The notes beneath the pieces are model-generated. The model ran no database searches and had not been told where the DNA came from. It saw nothing but the letters and a program-made list of their open reading frames with translations. From Deltaproteobacteria bacterium (GTDB taxonomy: Bacteria > Myxococcota > Myxococcia > Myxococcales > SZAS-1): a stretch of DNA of 64,000 nucleotides. The position numbers were made by a program, and so were the translations under genes. How positions within the stretch are numbered: the first letter of the stretch is position 1; every line of letters starts with the position of its first letter. The stretch lies in NCBI GenBank assembly GCA_018266075.1, contig JAFEBB010000005.1, forward strand, positions 142,922-206,921. Reading direction: 5' to 3'. This document shows positions 1-8,794 of this stretch, piece after piece.

Positions 1-1453
1 CCGTGAGGTCGACCTTCACCTCGGCGGTGATCTGGTCATCGCTGGGGACGGGGATGCTCGGCGCCGTGCCGCGGTAGCAAGCGGCCAGGATCTTGGCAGG
101 GTGGTACGCGGGCTTGCCGGTGCCCTGGGTGAGCTGCACGCCAGCGAGCGGGCAGTCGGTGACCACCGTCGTCGTCTCGCCCGCGTTCTTCACGTCCTCG
201 ACGGCCTTCTTGGCCACGTTGAGCGAGTGCTGGAAGAACTCCTTCTTCATGCCCCAGGTGCCGTCCATGCCGCAGCAGCGGTCGACCATCTCGATCTCTG
301 CGCCGGTGGCCTTGAGCAATTCGCGCCCTCGGAAGCCGATGTTCTGGACCTTGTTGTGGCAGGGCACGTGGTACGCCACCTTGCCCATCTTTCCCTTGAA
401 GGCGCGCGAGAGCTGCTTCTTGCGCAGCATCTGCAAGAAGAAGTCGCCCACGTCCATCACGGCATCGGCGACTGCTTTCGCCTCGGGCGTCTTCAGCAGG
501 CTCGGGTACTCGGTCTTGAGCAAGAGCGTACACGACGGCCCCGGCGAGAGGATCTTGCGGCCCTCCTCGACGGCGTGAATCAGCGACGCCACGTTGGCCT
601 GCGCTTGCGCCTTGCACCGCTCGAGATCGCCCGCGTCGAGGAAGGGCATGCCGCAGCAGCGCTGGGCGGGCACGGTCACGTCGCAGCCGTTCTTCTCCAG
701 CACGTCGATGACGGCCTTGGGCGTCTCCGGATCGTTGTTGTTTCCGTAGCAAGTATAGAAGAGCGCGACCTTGGGCTTCTCGGGCTCGAACGCGCCGCGC
801 TCGTGGTTCTCCCACCAGTCGACGAACGTCTCGCTGTGCCACGAGGGCAAATCGCGATCGCGGTGCACGCCGATGGTGTGCTCCATCAGCATGCGGTTGA
901 AGGCGTTGTGCTGGGCGGCGTTCGCGATGGGCGCCACCTTGGACATGATCTTTCCGACGGCGTCGGTCTCGCCGAGCACGCGCTCGCGGATGCCGATCCC
1001 TTCATCTTCCGCGCGGACGATCTTGGCGCGCACCATGAGCCGCGGGAAGTCCACGGCGAACTCATGAGGCGGCACGTACGGACACTTCGGAAAACACAAC
1101 TTACAATTGTAACAAAGGTCGACGGTGGTCCGGATCTCCGCTTCGGACATGTTCCCGACGACGTCCTCCGAGCGCACCTCGACGTTCTTCAAGTGCTCGG
1201 CGGCCTCGTGCTCCTCGATGGCCTCGCCGCTGGCCTTCACGGTGAAGAGCGCGCCCTCGGCCTCGGCGCGGTGCGGATCGCGCTTGTCGATGGCCTCGAA
1301 CATGAACGGGAAGCTCGGGCACAGGTTGAAGCACAGCCGACAGCCGTTGCAGATCTCGAAGACCCGCTTCAGCTCCGCGTCGAGGACGTCCTTGTCCCAG
1401 AAGCGCTTGTCGTCGTGATCGTACTGCGTCAGATCGGCTGGACCGTGGGACAT
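1..1453 (-). CDS. Fe-S oxidoreductase with two 4Fe-4S clusters and two CCG domains (C-terminus beyond window)
   Basis: The visible 484 residues lack a stop, so the gene runs off the left edge. Two ferredoxin-type cluster motifs are present: C35-x2-C38-x2-C41-x3-C45P and C114-x2-C117-x2-C120-x3-C124P. They are followed by two cysteine-rich CCG segments (FYTCYGN...QRCCGMPF and VPCHNKV...DRCCGMDG), the layout of GlpC/HdrD/GlcF-type subunits that pass electrons between a flavoprotein or quinone and a second partner. The start ATG at 1453 follows the rubrerythrin gene on the same strand after 71 bp holding a hairpin. The pairing suggests (inference) that it feeds electrons to rubrerythrin for peroxide reduction. 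The exact electron donor cannot be told from sequence. Confidence 0.85.
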   Translation of the reverse strand, partial: MSHGPADLTQYDHDDKRFWDKDVLDAELKRVFEICNGCRLCFNLCPSFPFMFEAIDKRDPHRAEAEGALFTVKASGEAIEEHEAAEHLKNVEVRSEDVVGNMSEAEIRTTVDLCYNCKLCFPKCPYVPPHEFAVDFPRLMVRAKIVRAEDEGIGIRERVLGETDAVGKIMSKVAPIANAAQHNAFNRMLMEHTIGVHRDRDLPSWHSETFVDWWENHERGAFEPEKPKVALFYTCYGNNNDPETPKAVIDVLEKNGCDVTVPAQRCCGMPFLDAGDLERCKAQAQANVASLIHAVEEGRKILSPGPSCTLLLKTEYPSLLKTPEAKAVADAVMDVGDFFLQMLRKKQLSRAFKGKMGKVAYHVPCHNKVQNIGFRGRELLKATGAEIEMVDRCCGMDGTWGMKKEFFQHSLNVAKKAVEDVKNAGETTTVVTDCPLAGVQLTQGTGKPAYHPAKILAACYRGTAPSIPVPSDDQITAEVKVDLT

Positions 1454-1461
1454 GCTCGTTC

Positions 1462-1489
1462 AGTTCCTGGTTCCTAGTTCCTGGTTCCT
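1462..1489. repeat. Heptanucleotide repeat RGTTCCT, four units
   Basis: A 14-bp unit AGTTCCTGGTTCCT occurs twice in perfect tandem (1462-1475 and 1476-1489). It is itself two 7-bp units that differ only at the first base. A fifth, decayed unit follows. The tract lies in the short gap between the rubrerythrin and Fe-S protein genes and codes for nothing visible. Confidence 0.8.
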
Positions 1490-1513
1490 GGTTGTTGGAC
1501 CAGGAACCAGGAA
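1478..1513 (-). terminator. Long perfect hairpin between rubrerythrin and the Fe-S gene
   Basis: Arms 1478-1492 and 1499-1513 are exact reverse complements (15 bp) around a 6-base loop. The right arm is an inverted copy of the RGTTCCT repeat. On the minus strand the stem begins about 12 bases after the rubrerythrin stop. It has no U-run on its downstream side, so it may attenuate transcription or stabilise the 3' end rather than act as a classical terminator. Confidence 0.5.
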
Positions 1514-1524
1514 ACTAAAAAGTA

Positions 1525-1944
1525 TTACTTGATGCTCTCGAGCATCTTCTGGAACTTGCCGGCGTGCTGCTTCTCGGCCTTGGCGAGGGTCTCGAACCAC
1601 TCGGCCACCTCGTTGAAGCCCTCCTCGCGCGCGGTCTTGGCGAAGCCCGGGTACATGGTCGTGTACTCGTAGGTCTCGCCGGCCACCGCGGCCTTGAGGT
1701 TGTCCTCGGTGGGACCGATGGGCAGGTTGGTCGCCGGGTCGCCGGCCGACTTGAGGAAGTCCAGGTGGCCGTGCGCGTGGCCCGTCTCACCCTCGGCGGT
1801 GTCGCGGAAGTTGCCGGCCACCTCGGGGTAGCCCTCCACGTCGGCCACCTTCGCGAAGTACAGGTAGCGGCGGTTCGCCTGGCTCTCGCCAGCAAATGCG
1901 GCCTTCAGGTTGTCGTGCGTCTTGGTGCCCTTGATCGCGGCCAT
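1525..1944 (-). CDS. rbr: Rubrerythrin, short form without rubredoxin domain
   Basis: 139 residues of a ferritin-like four-helix fold. Di-iron ligands are visible as E20, E53-x2-H56, E90 and E124-x2-H127, i.e. two ExxH motifs. The usual C-terminal rubredoxin domain of classical rubrerythrin is absent, so electrons must come from a separate protein; the Fe-S protein encoded downstream on the same strand is the obvious candidate. Rubrerythrins reduce hydrogen peroxide to water in the cytoplasm. The ATG at 1944 is preceded by AGGAG at good spacing; the frame stays open further upstream, but that part is Arg-rich and lacks family similarity. Confidence 0.92.
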   Translation of the reverse strand: MAAIKGTKTHDNLKAAFAGESQANRRYLYFAKVADVEGYPEVAGNFRDTAEGETGHAHGHLDFLKSAGDPATNLPIGPTEDNLKAAVAGETYEYTTMYPGFAKTAREEGFNEVAEWFETLAKAEKQHAGKFQKMLESIK

Positions 1945-2002
1945 GGTGATTCTCCTCTGTGAAAGGGTTTCGATGAGGGCCGCAGAACCCGTCTGCGGCG
2001 CG

Positions 2003-2025
2003 TCGAGAATAATTATCGACGTCGA
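2003..2025. promoter_or_regulatory. Candidate operator upstream of rubrerythrin
   Basis: An AT-rich palindrome ATAATTAT (2009-2016), unusual in this GC-rich sequence, abuts a 10-bp perfect palindrome TCGACGTCGA (2016-2025). It sits about 65 bp upstream of the rubrerythrin start. The AT-rich core resembles half of a Fur/PerR box, which would fit a peroxide-stress gene, but the match is partial and the regulator is a guess. Confidence 0.3.
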
Positions 2026-2112
2026 TTCCGGTCGCAACAGCAATCGCACGCGAAGGGCTTGCGGTCGCGCGCGATGCGCGGCACTTGTCAGCGCGTTCAC
2101 ACGAGGGAACCC

Positions 2113-4254
2113 ATGGCCACACCGCCCGGCGCCGAGCACTCGAGCGAGCTCACCGCGGAGCTACAGCGCGCGCTCGCGGCGCAAGGGCCGTCGTACAAGC
2201 CGCGCACCGAGCACAAGGACGGCGAGGTGCCGCAATTCACCAACCGGCTCATCCTCGAGACCAGCCCGTACCTGCTGCAGCACGCGCACAACCCGGTGAA
2301 CTGGTTTGCGTGGGGCAAGGAAGCGTTCGACGAGGCGAAGCGGCTGAACCGGCCGATCCTGCTGAGCGTCGGCTACGCCACGTGTCACTGGTGTCACGTG
2401 ATGGAGCGCGAGTCCTTCGAGGACGTGGCGATCGCGTGCTTCATGAACGAGCACTACGTGTGCATCAAGGTGGACCGCGAGGAGCGCCCGGACGTCGACG
2501 CCATCTACATGAGCGCGGTCCAGGCGCTTCACGGCTCGGGCGGCTGGCCGATGACGGTCTGGATGGATTTGCAGCAGCGGCCGTTCTTCGCGGGCACGTA
2601 CTTCCCCGCGCGCGACGGCGATCGCGGCACGCGGCACGGCTTCCTGACCATGCTGCGCGAGCTCCATCACCTTTTCGTTAACGATCCGAATCGTGTGGCT
2701 GAAGCGGCGCAGTCGCTCGCGGAGGCGGTGAAGAGCGATCTCGCGGAGGGCGGCGTGTCGAGCGCGCTGCCGGATGGGCGCGTGATCGACGCGGCGGTCG
2801 AGTACTTCGAGCGCGCGTTCGACCCGGTGCACGGCGGCACGATGCGCGCGCCGAAGTTTCCGTCGAACATCCCCATTCGCTTGATGCTGCGGCACCACGC
2901 GCGAACGGGCGACGCGAAGGCGCTGCAGGTGGCCACGTTCACCCTCGAGAAGATGGCCGCGGGCGGCATGCACGACCAGCTCGGCGGCGGCTTCCATCGG
3001 TACTCGACGGACCGCGAGTGGCTCGTGCCGCACTTCGAGAAGATGCTCTACGACAACGCCATGCTCGCGGTGGCGTACGCCGAGGCGCACCAGGTCACGG
3101 GCCGCGCCGACTTCGCGCGCGTCACGCGGGCCACGCTCGAGTATCTGCTCGCGGAGATGAGGTCGCCCGAGGGTGCTTTCTACTCGGCGACCGACGCCGA
3201 CTCCGAGGGCGAAGAGGGCCTCTTCTTCGTCTGGGGCGAGGACGAAATTCGCCGCGCGCTCGGCGCCGAGGCCGAGCGGTTCATTCGCTTCTACGGCGTC
3301 ACCAGGTCCGGAAACTTCGAGGGTCGAAACATTCTCTTCGTGGCCAAGCCCGACGAGGACGAGTGGAAGCCGCTCGAGTCCGCGCGGCGCACGCTCTACG
3401 CGATTCGGGCCAAGCGCGAGCCGCCCCTTCGCGACGACAAGATCCTCGCGGCCTGGAACGGACTCGCGATTTCAGCGTTCGCAGTCGGCGGACGCGTCCT
3501 GCGTGAGCCGCGCTTCCTCGAGGCGGCGTCGCGTGCCGCGAGCTTCGTGCTCGAGAAGATGCGGGTGAACGGCCGGCTGACGCGCAGCTTCAAGGACGGC
3601 CGCGCGCGGCACGACGGCTACCTCGACGACTACGCGTTCGTCACCGCGGGCCTCATCGATCTCTACGAGTCCACGTTCGATCGGCGTTGGCTGCGCGAGG
3701 CGATCGCGCTCACGGAAGAAGTCGATGCGCACTTTGCCGACAAGGATCGCGGCGCCTGGTTCCTGACCCGCGACGACCACGAGGTGCTGCTCGCGCGCGA
3801 GAAGCCGAACCACGATGGCGCCGAGCCTTCGGGCACCTCGGTGCAGACCATGAACGCGCTTCGGCTCGGGGAGCTCACGCAGCAAGCGAAGTTCCGCGAG
3901 TCGGCCGAGCGCGCGCTGGCGTGCTTTGGGCCCGCGCTGGGCGAGCGATCGATCGCATTAACCGAAATGTTACTTGCGCTCGAGTTCGCGCGGTCGACGC
4001 CGAAAGAGATTGTCCTGGTGTGGCCCGATGCGGAGTTGCCCGCCGATTTCGCCGAGGTGCTCGCCAGGACCTTCGTGCCCGCGCGCGTGATTGCCGGCGC
4101 GCGCCAAGCCGACGTCGACGAGCTGGCGAAGCTCGTGCCGCTGGCGGGCGAGAAGGGCGCGCAGAACGGCCAGGCGACCGCCTACGTGTGCGAGCGCGGC
4201 GCCTGCAAGTTGCCCGTGACGGAGCCGAACGCGTTCACCCAGCAGCTGAAGTGA
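2113..4254 (+). CDS. DUF255 thioredoxin-domain protein (YyaL/SPATA20 family)
   Basis: 713 residues. The N-terminal third is the DUF255 thioredoxin-like domain, with the family signature [15 protein letters not shown] followed by the CxxC-type motif [10 protein letters not shown] and a GGWPMTVW strand. The remainder is the alpha/alpha-barrel half ([40 protein letters not shown]). Full family length is about 700, so the gene is complete. No enzymatic activity is established for the bacterial family. The ATG at 2113 has GAGGGA just upstream and is preferred to an in-frame start at 2059. The last 20 bp overlap the convergent downstream gene. Confidence 0.9.
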   Translation: MATPPGAEHSSELTAELQRALAAQGPSYKPRTEHKDGEVPQFTNRLILETSPYLLQHAHNPVNWFAWGKEAFDEAKRLNRPILLSVGYATCHWCHVMERESFEDVAIACFMNEHYVCIKVDREERPDVDAIYMSAVQALHGSGGWPMTVWMDLQQRPFFAGTYFPARDGDRGTRHGFLTMLRELHHLFVNDPNRVAEAAQSLAEAVKSDLAEGGVSSALPDGRVIDAAVEYFERAFDPVHGGTMRAPKFPSNIPIRLMLRHHARTGDAKALQVATFTLEKMAAGGMHDQLGGGFHRYSTDREWLVPHFEKMLYDNAMLAVAYAEAHQVTGRADFARVTRATLEYLLAEMRSPEGAFYSATDADSEGEEGLFFVWGEDEIRRALGAEAERFIRFYGVTRSGNFEGRNILFVAKPDEDEWKPLESARRTLYAIRAKREPPLRDDKILAAWNGLAISAFAVGGRVLREPRFLEAASRAASFVLEKMRVNGRLTRSFKDGRARHDGYLDDYAFVTAGLIDLYESTFDRRWLREAIALTEEVDAHFADKDRGAWFLTRDDHEVLLAREKPNHDGAEPSGTSVQTMNALRLGELTQQAKFRESAERALACFGPALGERSIALTEMLLALEFARSTPKEIVLVWPDAELPADFAEVLARTFVPARVIAGARQADVDELAKLVPLAGEKGAQNGQATAYVCERGACKLPVTEPNAFTQQLK

Positions 4255-5632
4255 GGCGTTCGCGCGCGTAACGGGCGGCATCGCTGTCGGGGTACTGCTC
4301 GACCACGCGGCGATACACGACCATCGCCTCATCTGGCGCGCCCAGCTTCTCGGCGCAGAGCCGCGCGAGGATCACCAGCGCGCGCGGCGCGACGTCGGCC
4401 TTGGGCGTGCGCATCACGATGCCGCGCAGCACCTCCGCGGCGATCTGCGGCTCGCCGGCCGTCGAGAACATCTGCGCCACGGCCAGGTGCTGCGCTGGAT
4501 CGATGGCCAGCGCGGGAATGTCGCCCTGGCGGTAGCGCTCGAGCGCCGTGGCCACGTCGCCGCGACCAATGGCCGCGACGAGCGCCTCGCGTGGATCCTC
4601 GAGATCGATCGGCTGAAGCCGCTTGGCGCGCTCCGCTTCGGTCTCGGGATCCGGTGGCGGCGTCCAGGTGCCCTCGGGAGCGGCCCGCGGGCGCAGCGGA
4701 ACGCGGAACTTCGTGGGATCTCCGTGCGCGAGGAGCTCGGCGTGCGTGAAGAGCAGCATGCCGGCCGCGCTGGCCACGGCCGCGAGGAGCGCGGCGACCA
4801 CGACGTGCGCACCGAAGTTCTCGAGCTCGTGATCCATGAGGCGCATGTCGCCGTCGATGGCCACGCCCGGCATCCACGCCACCATGAGCTGCATCAGCGC
4901 CCAAGCGGCGACGACAACCCGCAGCTTCCCCACGTCGCCGCCGAGCCGCGACTCGAGGCGCGGCAGCTCCCAGGGCAGCGCCATCATCGTGTGCGGACCA
5001 TCGACCCCCGCAGCGACCAGCGCCGGCGGCACGAGCCAAATCGCCAGCGCGACGAGAATCCACGCGACCGGGCTCGCGACGGGGATCGCGAGCTGTCCCC
5101 AGTGGCTCACGAGCGCGGCGCCCAGCGCGAGCGGTCCCAGCGTGGGCAGCCCGCGCCAGAACAGACTGACCCAGCCATCGGCGATGTCGCCGTACGTCGG
5201 CACGCCCACGAGCGGCAGCCCCTGGTCCGCGCGTCGGAGCATCATCGCGAACGCGCCGATCACCACGAACTGGCCCAGCACCCAGCCTTGGCCGCCCCAG
5301 GTGGCCACCGTCTGCTGCGCCACGGCCAGCACCACGGCGAACGCGAGGGGCAGCAGCTGACCGACGTTCGCCAGCGCCGCCGCGAAGGAGAAAGGCTCCA
5401 CCTGCGCGCGCGGCACGAGGATGGGAACGGCGATGCCGCCGCATGCCGCGCAGATGGGCAGCACCCCGGCCCCGACGTACTTCTTGGCCGCGCAGAGCTC
5501 GCAGAGATCGCGCTGGCACGCCCCACAGTGCCACGCGGCCACGGATGGCGGATGCCGGCTGCACTGTGGGTCGCGCGCCACGCCTCGACGCTGCGGCAGG
5601 GGAGGGCAGCCGGTCAAGCGTGCTGTCGACAC
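4235..5632 (-). CDS. Zinc-finger / multi-pass membrane protein with C-terminal TPR
   Basis: 465 residues. The N-terminus has a B-box-like cysteine/histidine cluster (C-x2-H then [14 protein letters not shown] and CAACGG, about residues 24-64), followed by about five or six hydrophobic segments (about 85-290). A cytoplasmic tail then ends in a TPR-like region with the motif [19 protein letters not shown]. This architecture recurs in myxobacterial proteins of unknown function; the tail probably mediates protein contacts. It starts with GTG at 5632, divergent from the HEAT lipoprotein gene 30 bp away, so the two promoters must overlap or lie inside the genes. Confidence 0.75.
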   Translation of the reverse strand: MSTARLTGCPPLPQRRGVARDPQCSRHPPSVAAWHCGACQRDLCELCAAKKYVGAGVLPICAACGGIAVPILVPRAQVEPFSFAAALANVGQLLPLAFAVVLAVAQQTVATWGGQGWVLGQFVVIGAFAMMLRRADQGLPLVGVPTYGDIADGWVSLFWRGLPTLGPLALGAALVSHWGQLAIPVASPVAWILVALAIWLVPPALVAAGVDGPHTMMALPWELPRLESRLGGDVGKLRVVVAAWALMQLMVAWMPGVAIDGDMRLMDHELENFGAHVVVAALLAAVASAAGMLLFTHAELLAHGDPTKFRVPLRPRAAPEGTWTPPPDPETEAERAKRLQPIDLEDPREALVAAIGRGDVATALERYRQGDIPALAIDPAQHLAVAQMFSTAGEPQIAAEVLRGIVMRTPKADVAPRALVILARLCAEKLGAPDEAMVVYRRVVEQYPDSDAARYARERLTSAAG

Positions 5633-5662
5633 CGCGGCGGAGGTGGTCTAGACAACGCTGCG

Positions 5663-7456
5663 ATGACGCCCCGCACGCGCCTCTGCGCAGCGCTCTGCCT
5701 CGTGCTCGCCGCGTGCGTGCACGATCCGTACGACGACGCGCGCGAGAAGGACACGCCCGACGCCTACCAGCAGTTCCTGCGTGCGCACCCCGCGGAGCAC
5801 GGCTCTTCCGAGGCGCACGCGCGGCTCGCCCAGCTCCGGTTCGCCGAGGCGCGCCAGGCGCACACCGTGCTCGGGTACAAGCGCTTCCTCGAGGATTTCC
5901 CCGACAGCGAAGAGGCGCCGGACGCGCTGAAGCTGCTCGAGTCGCTGCGCTTCGCCGCGGCGCAGTCGGTGGGCTCGGCCCAGGCCTGGCGCGACTTCCT
6001 GCGCGATCATCCCGACGGCGCCCACGCCACCCAGGCCCGGACCGCGCTCGACGACGTGAGCTGGAAGCAAGCCCAGGCGTCGACCACCGCGGCTGCGATG
6101 CGCGAGTACCTGGCGCACTTCCCCGAGAGCGTGCACCGCGCGGAGGCCGAGCGCGTCGTGGACGATCGCGCGTACGCCGAGTCGCGCGCGGCCGGCAACA
6201 AAGGGCTCCTCGACTACCTCGAGCACAGCCCCAACGGCGCCCACCGCGACGAGGCTCGCGGCCAGCTCTCGGCGCAAGAGGCGGAAGCGCTCGCCGATGG
6301 CGGCGACCTCGCGGGCGCGTATGCGCTGGCCGAGCGCGTCCATGGTCCCGAGGCCGAGCCGCTCATGCAGCGCCTGGCCCAGCGCGAGCTCGCCGAGGTG
6401 GCTGCTGCGCTGGATCCCACGGCGCTCCGGCAGCTCGCGTCGCGGCGTCCGCAGGTGGCGACGGCGGCCAACGAGCTGGCCAAGAAGATCGAGCACGACG
6501 GCAAGACCAAGGCGCTCCGTGCGCAGCTCGCGCACCTCGATCCGCTCGAGTTCGGCCGGCCGCCCGAGGAGCTGGTGCGCGCCCTCGACGCGCCGGATCC
6601 GCGCGATCGCTGGCTGGCCGCCGAGGAGCTGGGCGCGCTGGGGGCGCAGTCGGCGTACGAGAAGCTCGTCGACGTGGCCGCCGATGCGCGCTTCGAAGAG
6701 CTGCGGCTGCGGGCGTTCGCGGCGCTGCAGCAGCTGGTGGCGCGGACGGGCAAGGACGCGGCCGCCGTCGACGCCCGGAGCCGGCTGGAGAAGCTCCGCC
6801 GCATGGCCTCCAGCCCGCGCATGTACTTGAAGATCGCCATCGTCGAGGAGCTCGCCGGAATGCGCGTCGAGGCCCTGGCCGACTACCAGCGCTGCCTGCG
6901 CGGCGACGCCGCCGACCTGCTCGCGCTGCGGCGCCTGCTGGAGCTCGAGCCGCCCGGCTTCGAGCGCGCGGTGGCCGCGCGGCGCCTGGCGGTGACCGTG
7001 ATCGACGAGATCACCGCGCACACCTCGGCCGAGGGCGATCCGCCGCTGCTCGCGTCACGCTGGCTCTGTGGCGTCGCCCACGACGCCGACGCCGCCCAGA
7101 CCGCGCTTGCAAAGCTGCCCGAGACCGTGGCCAAGGACGCCCCCGAGGACATGAGCGCCTTCCGGGCGCGCGCCCGCGAGGCCCAGGCCCAGGCCCACGC
7201 GCGGCTCTCCGACGCCGAGGACGCCGCGCGCGCCGAGCAGAGGACCCACGTCGCCTGCGAGGCCGACGACGTGTTGCCTCGCATTCAGGACGGGGTGAAG
7301 GCGCGGCTGGCTGCGGTGGCCGCGCTTGCCGCAGCAAAGTCCGAGCTGGCGCAGTATCCCTTGAGGCAGGTGGCCCGACGCGACCCGTCGGCCGAGGTGC
7401 GCCAGGCGGCGCTCCAGGCGCTCGCGCCGCCCAACACGCCAATCTCGCGGAGGTGA
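5663..7456 (+). CDS. TPR/HEAT-repeat lipoprotein
   Basis: 597 residues. The signal peptide MTPRTRLCAALCLVLAAC ends in lipobox LAAC, so the protein is probably anchored in the outer membrane. The N-terminal half has repeated motifs of the type YxxFLxxxPxxxHxxxA (YQQFLRAHPAEH, YKRFLEDFPDSE, WRDFLRDHPDGAH, MREYLAHFPESVH), about 40 residues apart. The second half contains HEAT-like helices (DPRDRWLAAEELGALG, EVRQAALQAL). No enzymatic motif is seen. Long in-frame sequence upstream is antisense to the convergent-side gene and is ignored. The next gene starts 4 bp after the stop, so the two are probably co-transcribed. Confidence 0.8.
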   Translation: MTPRTRLCAALCLVLAACVHDPYDDAREKDTPDAYQQFLRAHPAEHGSSEAHARLAQLRFAEARQAHTVLGYKRFLEDFPDSEEAPDALKLLESLRFAAAQSVGSAQAWRDFLRDHPDGAHATQARTALDDVSWKQAQASTTAAAMREYLAHFPESVHRAEAERVVDDRAYAESRAAGNKGLLDYLEHSPNGAHRDEARGQLSAQEAEALADGGDLAGAYALAERVHGPEAEPLMQRLAQRELAEVAAALDPTALRQLASRRPQVATAANELAKKIEHDGKTKALRAQLAHLDPLEFGRPPEELVRALDAPDPRDRWLAAEELGALGAQSAYEKLVDVAADARFEELRLRAFAALQQLVARTGKDAAAVDARSRLEKLRRMASSPRMYLKIAIVEELAGMRVEALADYQRCLRGDAADLLALRRLLELEPPGFERAVAARRLAVTVIDEITAHTSAEGDPPLLASRWLCGVAHDADAAQTALAKLPETVAKDAPEDMSAFRARAREAQAQAHARLSDAEDAARAEQRTHVACEADDVLPRIQDGVKARLAAVAALAAAKSELAQYPLRQVARRDPSAEVRQAALQALAPPNTPISRR

Positions 7457-7460
7457 CGCG

Positions 7461-7886
7461 ATGGATCCCTTGACCGCAAAGTCGCGCGACGAGCTGCTGG
7501 AAGAGCTCGCGCGCCGCCACCGCGACCTCCTCAAGCCCGGCGAGAAGTTCGAGCTCGTGGCCGAAGAGAACGCGCGCGGGGTGCGCGCTGTCCTGGCCCT
7601 GGCCGGTGGCGCGGATGGCACGCGCGTGGAGATGGAGGCCCGCGTCGACGCCAAGCAGAGCGGGCTCCGCGGCGATTCGGCACTCTCGGTGGTCCTCGAC
7701 GCGCTGGACCTCTCGTTCGGCGAGTTCCTGGAGGCCGGGCGGACGGAGCGGCTCTCGGCTGCCTTCGAGCAGCGCGACCTGGAGGGCGTGCCCGTGGCCC
7801 TGCGCGGGCGGGTGCGGCGGCCGGCGCTCGAGGCCGAGGCCAACCGGCTGCTGGGCGAGGCCGAGTCGGACGAGTGGGCGGACTGA
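7461..7886 (+). CDS. Small acidic protein of unknown function
   Basis: 141 residues, Glu/Ala/Leu/Arg-rich, with no signal peptide, membrane segment or recognised motif. It follows the HEAT lipoprotein by 4 bp with a GGAGGTGA site over the upstream stop, so translation is likely coupled. The composition (residues 60-100 alternate short hydrophobic runs with charge) suggests a soluble cytoplasmic alpha/beta domain. I do not recognise the family. Confidence 0.7.
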   Translation: MDPLTAKSRDELLEELARRHRDLLKPGEKFELVAEENARGVRAVLALAGGADGTRVEMEARVDAKQSGLRGDSALSVVLDALDLSFGEFLEAGRTERLSAAFEQRDLEGVPVALRGRVRRPALEAEANRLLGEAESDEWAD

Positions 7887-8095
7887 AGCTGTCCGAAGAC
7901 GGCAAGCGACATTTCCAAGGCGGAAACATCTGCTCTCGACAGGCGGTGTCAGTTCTGTCCGAATGCGGTCGCCCGGACGAACACCCGGCCGGGAGCGGGG
8001 TTGAAATAGCCCGGCCCGGGGGTTCGTAGGTGCGCCCGGGCGCCGGCTGCGAGTGCGGGTTTGCGGTGGGCGGGTGGATTGGGAGGTAGCGACAG

Positions 8096-8788
8096 ATGCG
8101 CAGCTTGCGCGCCATCGCCGGCACCATCTTCGACCCGGTGGGCACGTTCCGCGGCCTCGCCGAGGGGCCGAAGACGCTCCTGGCCCTCCTCTTCGTGGTC
8201 CTGGCCCAGCTCTCCGTGCCGCTCGCCCTCTCCGGGCGCCTCGACACCCGCGCCGCGGCCATGAACGAGCTCGGCCCGAAGATCGGCGAGATGACCGATC
8301 GCGACGTCAGCGAGGCCATCCAGCAGAAGGAGAAGATCGCCAGCGTGATCATCGTGGCCAAGGCCCTGGTCGGGCCGCCGCTGCTCGCGCTGGAGCTGAC
8401 CATCGTGCTCTGGCTCTGGGGGCGGTACCTGCGCGGAAAGCCCGCGTTCGGCGTGCTGTACTCGCTGTGCACCCACGCGCAGATCCCGTTCGCGCTGCGC
8501 GCGCTGGGCCGGACCGCGGTCATCCTGGGGCGAACCCAGATCGAGCCCGACGAGGTGGACAACCTGCTCCCCTCGGGCCTGGCGCCGCTCTTTCATGGCT
8601 CGCAGCCGATTGCGCACGCGCTCGCCGGCGCCGACCTGTTCCTGCTTTGGACCGCGGTGCTCCTGGGCATCGCGCTCTACGCCGCTGGAAAGCTCTCGGT
8701 CACCCGAGCGGTCGTCGGAATGACCTTGGCCTACGCCGCGTTCGTGGCCGTCTTCCTGGTGGCGCTGCCCGGCCTTGGAGGGGCCTAG
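8096..8788 (+). CDS. YIP1-family multi-pass membrane protein
   Basis: 230 residues. The N-terminal motif IFDPVGTFRGLAEGP is the conserved cytoplasmic signature of the bacterial Yip1 domain (P-x-x-T-F/R near the start of the first helix). About five hydrophobic segments follow (about 24-45, 80-110, 118-145, 175-200, 205-228). Function in bacteria is unknown. It directly precedes tolC with a 6-bp gap, so it is part of, or at least transcribed with, the export operon. The ATG is preceded by GGGAGGT. Confidence 0.8.
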   Translation: MRSLRAIAGTIFDPVGTFRGLAEGPKTLLALLFVVLAQLSVPLALSGRLDTRAAAMNELGPKIGEMTDRDVSEAIQQKEKIASVIIVAKALVGPPLLALELTIVLWLWGRYLRGKPAFGVLYSLCTHAQIPFALRALGRTAVILGRTQIEPDEVDNLLPSGLAPLFHGSQPIAHALAGADLFLLWTAVLLGIALYAAGKLSVTRAVVGMTLAYAAFVAVFLVALPGLGGA

Positions 8789-8794
8789 ACAGCC

